Origin: Ophiosphaerella korrae
Taxonomy: Eukaryota > Ascomycota > Dothideomycetes > Pleosporales > Phaeosphaeriaceae
Direction of reading: 5' to 3'
Length of the DNA stretch: 24,463 bases
NCBI GenBank assembly: GCA_028456385.1
Contig: JALNQF010000536.1
Span: 1-24,463 of the forward strand
Positions 19,874 to 24,463 of the stretch are shown one piece after another. The stretch's first letter is position 1; every line of letters starts with the position of its first letter. Made by a program: the position numbers and the translations under genes. Under the pieces are notes generated by a model. That model searched no databases. It had not been told where the DNA came from and saw nothing but the letters and a program-made list of their open reading frames with translations.

Positions 19874-22800
19874 TATATAAATTCTCTCTAAATCTTACTT
19901 AGAATATATATTCTTCTATAGGCTCGTGTAAATCCTTTTTAGATTTCTAGTTCTTTTATTTCTTTAGATACTTCTTATATTATTTTTTAAATCTATTTAT
20001 TTAGCTTACTACTTATTCTTTTAAGTATTATAGCTATCTTAAGTATATTTAGAACTAAGTATCTTTCTTTATTCTTAACTAGAACTATACTAGTAGCGCT
20101 TACTTCTTCTTATAAGTCTAGTCTTCTACTAAAGGCATCTATAAATTAATTATCTTTTCTTTTTATATATATAATTTCTATATTAAATATTAATAGGAAT
20201 TCCTACTATCTTATATAGCGTTATAATAGTTCTTTATTTATTATAAATCTTATAAGATTTTTATAGTCTATATAGACTTTTATTTAATATTTTACTCTTT
20301 ATAAGTATACTCTCTATTATTTAAATACTTTATAGATTACTAGTATTTCTTTATTATAGATTAAGTAGTTAAGTTCTACTATTTTTATCTTCTTAGAGAA
20401 GTACTTAACTAAGTATTCCTTTTTAGTTTCTAGATCTTCTTACATTAGTACTATCCTATAGACTAAATTAGATATATCTATTTTTACTATTACTAGTAGG
20501 TCTAGGTTATATATTCTAATAACTAAGTTCTTTATAAATTTCTTCTTAATCTTATTAAATACTTTATTATATTCTTTTATCTATTTAAATAGCGTATCTT
20601 TTTTTATAAGTCTTATTATTAGCTCTATATCTTTAGAGTATCTTACTATTAACTTCTTATAAAAGTTAGCTAGCCTATAGAATTATTATATCTCTTTTAG
20701 GTTTCTTAGTGTTAGCTATTTATTAATTAAGTTAATCTTTTCTAGATTAATCTTAATTTTTCCTAGTTTAATAATAAATCTAAAGAAATCTATTTTTTTT
20801 ATATAGAATTTGTATTTTCTTATTTTTAGAAATAGTTTACTTTCTACTAGTTTCTCTAGTACTTTATATATATATTATACGTGTTCTTCTTTTATTTCTA
20901 AGAATATAAGGATATTATCTAAGTATATAAATATAAATAAATCTAAGTACTCTCTTAGTACTATATTAATTCTTTCTTAGAACGCTGCTAGCGTATTTAT
21001 TAAACTAAATAGTATAACTAAGTATTTATATAGTCTATATTATATTCTAAATACTATTTTCTATTTATTACCCTTTTTAATTTTTATCTAATAGTAGGCG
21101 TTTTAGATATCTAGCTTTGTAAAGATTTTTACTCTTTATAGTCTATCTTATATTTTATCTATTTATAGTAGTAGGTATTAGTTTTTATTTATAATTACGT
21201 TAGTTTTTTTAAAATCTATATAGAGTCTCTTGTTACTTATTTCTTTTTTATCTACAAATATTAGTCTATACACTACTAAGGATTTAGACTCTTTTATTTA
21301 TCTTTTCTTTATTATATTTTAGATAAACGTTTACTTAATCTTAGATTCTTCTTCTATTTTTTAGTAGACTAGACTCTATCTTATATTTTTACTTTCTTCT
21401 AGTTCTATTACTAAGTTCTATAGTTAATATTCTAGAAGGTAATCTTTTAGTTCTATAAGCTACTTTTCTTATTTTTTATATTCTTTAAGGAATTCTCTTT
21501 TATAAGTACTTATATTAGCTTTTAGTATATCTATTTTACTATAACTAATTTTTCTAATTCTCTAATTAATATATAGGTTAGTTATCTATAACTATAGTAT
21601 ACCTAATATTATATCTTATTTATTATTAATTATTGTTATATCTATAACTATATTCTTAATTTCTAGTCTTTTTAACCTTAGTATTAAAGGTACTATCTTA
21701 AACTATATAGGTTTCTAGAATAGTTTTCTTTTAATTATACTTAGTTATTAAGAGTACTTTTTTATTATATACTTTATTCCTTATATTTCTATAAACTTCT
21801 TTAATATAAAGTTTTTTATAGCTCTACTATTAATTATTAATTATACTTTCTTTCCTTAGTATATACTTATTTTTATAATATATAGGCCTCTTATACTTTC
21901 TAGCTTTTTTTACTTTAGTAACTTATTAAACTATTTATCTTTCTAGGGCTATAGCTTTACTTTAAGTTTATATTCTTTGTATTTTAGATATTTATTATTT
22001 ATATATTTATACTATAGTCTTCTTTAGACGTATTTCTTAGTTAAGTTAGATCTAGGTCTTACTACTAGGTATCTATCTTCTAGAATTATTTCCTATCCTT
22101 AGATACTTTCTACTATAATTACTCTTATATAATTATAGCCTCTTCTTTTTATAAGCTATATATTATTATTTACTTTAAAGTTTCTATATATAATATAATT
22201 CTTATCTAGGTATAATATCTATAATACTTTAAAGTGTACTAGATATTTTAAGTCTATTATCTTATTATCCTCTTCTTAGTACTTACCTTTACTTAGTATA
22301 TCTATTATTAGAATATAGTATACTACTAGTACTCTTAGTATATAGGCTTTATTAATCTATTATATTTTTTTTATAAAGTACTACTACTCTCTTAGTATAA
22401 GTATTCTTTTTACTATAACTATATATTACTTTATCTATTCCTAAAATAGTATAAACTTAGTTTCTTTAAGATTATATTCTTTCTAGTCTTTATACGCTTC
22501 CTCTATACTTATAACTATTAAGTATATTTAAATAAATCTCTATTCTTTATTTTATTTTTCTATATCTATTATTATATAACTATTATAGCTATATATTATT
22601 AGCTAGGTATACTTTATACTTTTTATACTAACTTATCTCTTACTTTTTTATAGTCTTTTAGAAGTAGTTATAGTAGTCTCTTTATTTAGTACTAGTCCTT
22701 TAGCTTAGATTAATAGTACTAGAGGCTTTTCCTCTTTTAAATCTTCTATTAGTAAGTCTATTACTTAAGCTATTTCTTTTAGCTAAGCTTTTATTCTTTC

Positions 22801-24054
22801 CTTTATTATAGCTACTCTTTATCTCTATTTCTATAAAAACTATACTACTTTCTATTTACTAGAAAGATATATATAGTAGTTATTATTATAATAAAAGGTC
22901 TAATAGAGTATTATATACTATACTTCTTTACTCCTAGCTACTTTCTCTTAAGGTTTAGCTTATACTTATAGTACTTCCTTTTTCTTTTTAGTTATCTTTA
23001 ACTAAGTTTCTTTTTTTAGGTTTTTACTCTTATAGTCTTTTATAAAGTATTTTAGTTTTCTATATTTATAGTATACTATATCTTTTTTTAACTTAGATCT
23101 ATAGTTCTTTATATAGTAGCCTAGTTTACTATAGTTAAAGTACGTAAAGTCTTTATTTTTTCTTTTCTTTTTATCTTTGTTAGTATTAAAGACTATAAAG
23201 TCTCTTTTATTATAATTCTAAGTATAACCTCTATACTTATTCTTCTTCTATTCTTAAAAATTATTATCTATCTATATTACTTATTACTTTAGAGCTTCTA
23301 GTATCCTTAGTTTCTCTATATATATTATCTTATATTAGATTTTAAAGTTTAGTCCTTACTTAAATTATAATATTAAAGCTAACTTATTCTATTCTATATT
23401 TTACAATAGTTATTTAAACTATAATACGTACTTAGGAATACTCTAATTTTATATAAGCTTTTCTAGTTACTCTTTAGCTTATTAGGTAATATCTATATCT
23501 CTAAACGCTACTCTTATTTATTTAGTAAAGTATTTATAACTTCTAAAGATAGCTTTAGTCTTATCTTTCTAGGTTATTAGAGAGTATATTATATAATTAG
23601 TTTAGTAAAGTTTATACTATCTTATTATATCTTCTTTAAGGTATAATCTAATATATATTACTTTCTTCTCTTTTATATTAAAGTATAGTACTTATATATC
23701 TATCTAGAGTTATACTAATATAATAAAAGGTCTTAGTTTTTCTCTTATTCTATTAAATTTCTTAAAGATAAGTATCTTTAGTAGTTTCTTTATTGTACTT
23801 ATCTCTAATCTTTAGGTAATTAGTTCTATCTAGTTCTATCCTTAGATAATAGCTTTAATTTATACCTTGTTTTATTTTACGTAATCTTATAGTTCTTTAT
23901 TCTATATTTCTAAGGCGTTAATTACTATTTTTATATCTTCTTTATTATTAATTAGTTAGTTAAGATAACTTTTAATTATTTCCTATATAGTACTATCTAA
24001 TTTAAGACTACTTTTAGGAGCTTTACTAAATTATTTTATTAAACTTTCTACTAT

Positions 24055-24115
24055 TGTATTAGCTAGACTATATATTACTTACGCTTTACTTCTTATAATA
24101 ACTAAATTAGTAAAG
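24055..24115 (-). promoter_or_regulatory. Element F leader (primer-binding region)
   Basis: Sixty-one bases between 5' LTR and gag, the same length as in element D. From the LTR it reads ctttactaatttagttatt, matching the conserved leader block of A, B and D. Confidence 0.55.
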
Positions 24116-24463
24116 TATAATAAGCTACCTATTATTAACTATAAGTACCTATAAAGAGAGTTAGTAGATTATAAGTTAATAGTAAAAGCTTAAGAGTAAT
24201 CTATAATAACTATAAATAATAGAAGATATTTTATAACTATCTTGTATTAGCGTTCTATAGTTAAGAGATTAAATTACTAATACTATCTTAATAATACGTA
24301 TCCTATTAACTATATACTTATACTAATCTATTTATATAATAGTATAGATTACTACTAATCTATATATACGTAACTATAGATTACCCTAATCTATTTATAC
24401 GTTATTATAGATTACTTTAATCTATTTATACGTAATTATAGATTACTACTACGTGTCCTAGTT
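24116..24463 (-). repeat. Element F 5' LTR, cut by the window edge
   Basis: Begins TATAATAAGCTACC on the plus strand and follows the 3' LTR (17515 onward) base by base with scattered transitions. Includes the 31-bp array at 24344-24455 (unit starts 24344, 24376, 24407, 24438). Confidence 0.92.

Larger units (their letters stand above)
18622..24054 (-). pseudogene. Element F gag-pol polyprotein, single frame, inactivated by stops
   Basis: Minus-strand frame of 1,811 codons, the same length as element D. Inferred start ATA at 24054-24052, preceded by ACA. Zinc knuckles 23142-23101 and 23073-23032 (Cys/His to Tyr); protease active site 21840-21805 (Asp and Gly altered); RT catalytic block 20925-20908 (YxDD reading Tyr-Leu-Asp-Asn); RNase H about 20623-20203; integrase about 19873-19123 with Asp 19656, Asp 19458 and Glu 19350, giving DD35E; chromodomain 18774-18625. 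Start to knuckle is 912 nt, 9 more than D, so the two differ by balanced whole-codon indels. Dense TAA/TAG stops, nearly all of RIP type. Confidence 0.9.
17515..24463 (-). mobile_element. Element F: nearly complete chromoviral LTR retrotransposon (right end outside window)
   Basis: Minus-strand element with a 3' LTR at 17515-17971, full internal region and the first 348 bases of its 5' LTR (24116-24463); judged by the 457-bp 3' LTR about 110 bases are missing at the right. Both LTRs share the same 31-bp repeat array, so they are a true pair. Domain spacing in pol is identical to element D. It is inserted in the internal 3' end of element E (TATTT at 17510-17514 is the putative duplication). 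More heavily RIP-mutated than D. Confidence 0.92.

Noticed and set aside
1..24463. Host genes, tRNAs or rRNA between the elements
   Set aside because: All boundaries join one retrotransposon piece directly to another; no stretch is left unaccounted for that could hold a host gene.
1..24463. Mitochondrial or Plasmodium-like AT-rich genome
   Set aside because: The bias is specific to CpA/TpG, coding frames are broken by it, and the content is LTR retrotransposons with chromodomains, which fits RIP in a filamentous fungus much better.

Overview
The window is a RIP-degraded, AT-rich transposon nest, most likely from a filamentous ascomycete (Pezizomycotina). I see no intact host gene, tRNA, rRNA or CRISPR. 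Evidence for RIP (repeat-induced point mutation): CpA and its complement TpG are almost absent (none from 5563 to 6390), while CpG survives at many sites (e.g. acgcg, tacg). Stops are nearly all TAA/TAG at positions where CAA, CAG or TGG would be expected. The two LTRs of the best-preserved copy differ only by transitions. These are features of CpA-directed RIP, not of CpG methylation decay.

Everything belongs to one family of Ty3/gypsy LTR retrotransposons of the chromovirus type: LTRs of about 417-457 bp, a single long gag-pol frame (about 1,811 codons in both complete copies) with two CCHC knuckles, aspartic protease, RT, RNase H, DD35E integrase and a C-terminal chromodomain. Six numbered elements and one solo LTR are nested in each other. 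Layout: element A (minus, 1-1673, gag plus 5' LTR, continues left) sits in the RT region of element B (minus, 1674-5679), whose gag is also broken by a solo LTR (4590-5030). B sits in the integrase of element C (minus, 5680-9276 and 16313-16981). C's gag is broken by element D (plus, 9277-16312), which is complete with two 431-bp LTRs and a TATAG target duplication, and again by element E (minus, from 16982). Only the 3' end of E is present because element F (minus, 17515 to beyond the right edge) is inserted in it. C is therefore older than B, D and E; B is older than A and the solo LTR; E is older than F. D is visibly less mutated than the rest.

In life the genes would form one replicative unit: Gag packages RNA, protease cuts the polyprotein, RT/RNase H copies it, and integrase with the chromodomain inserts it, probably into heterochromatin. 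That fits the observation that each insertion whose target I can see is inside an older copy of the same family.

The least expected material lies between pol and the 3' LTR. D and F share (i) a candidate antisense ORF of about 110-116 codons overlapping the end of the chromodomain, marked by a local flip in purine skew and a much lower stop density than the sense strand, and (ii) a candidate sense ORF of about 155 codons that runs over the polypurine tract into the 3' LTR. A stretch of about 400 codons between the zinc knuckles and protease is also unassigned. All reading frames are broken by stops, so nothing here is expected to make a functional protein.
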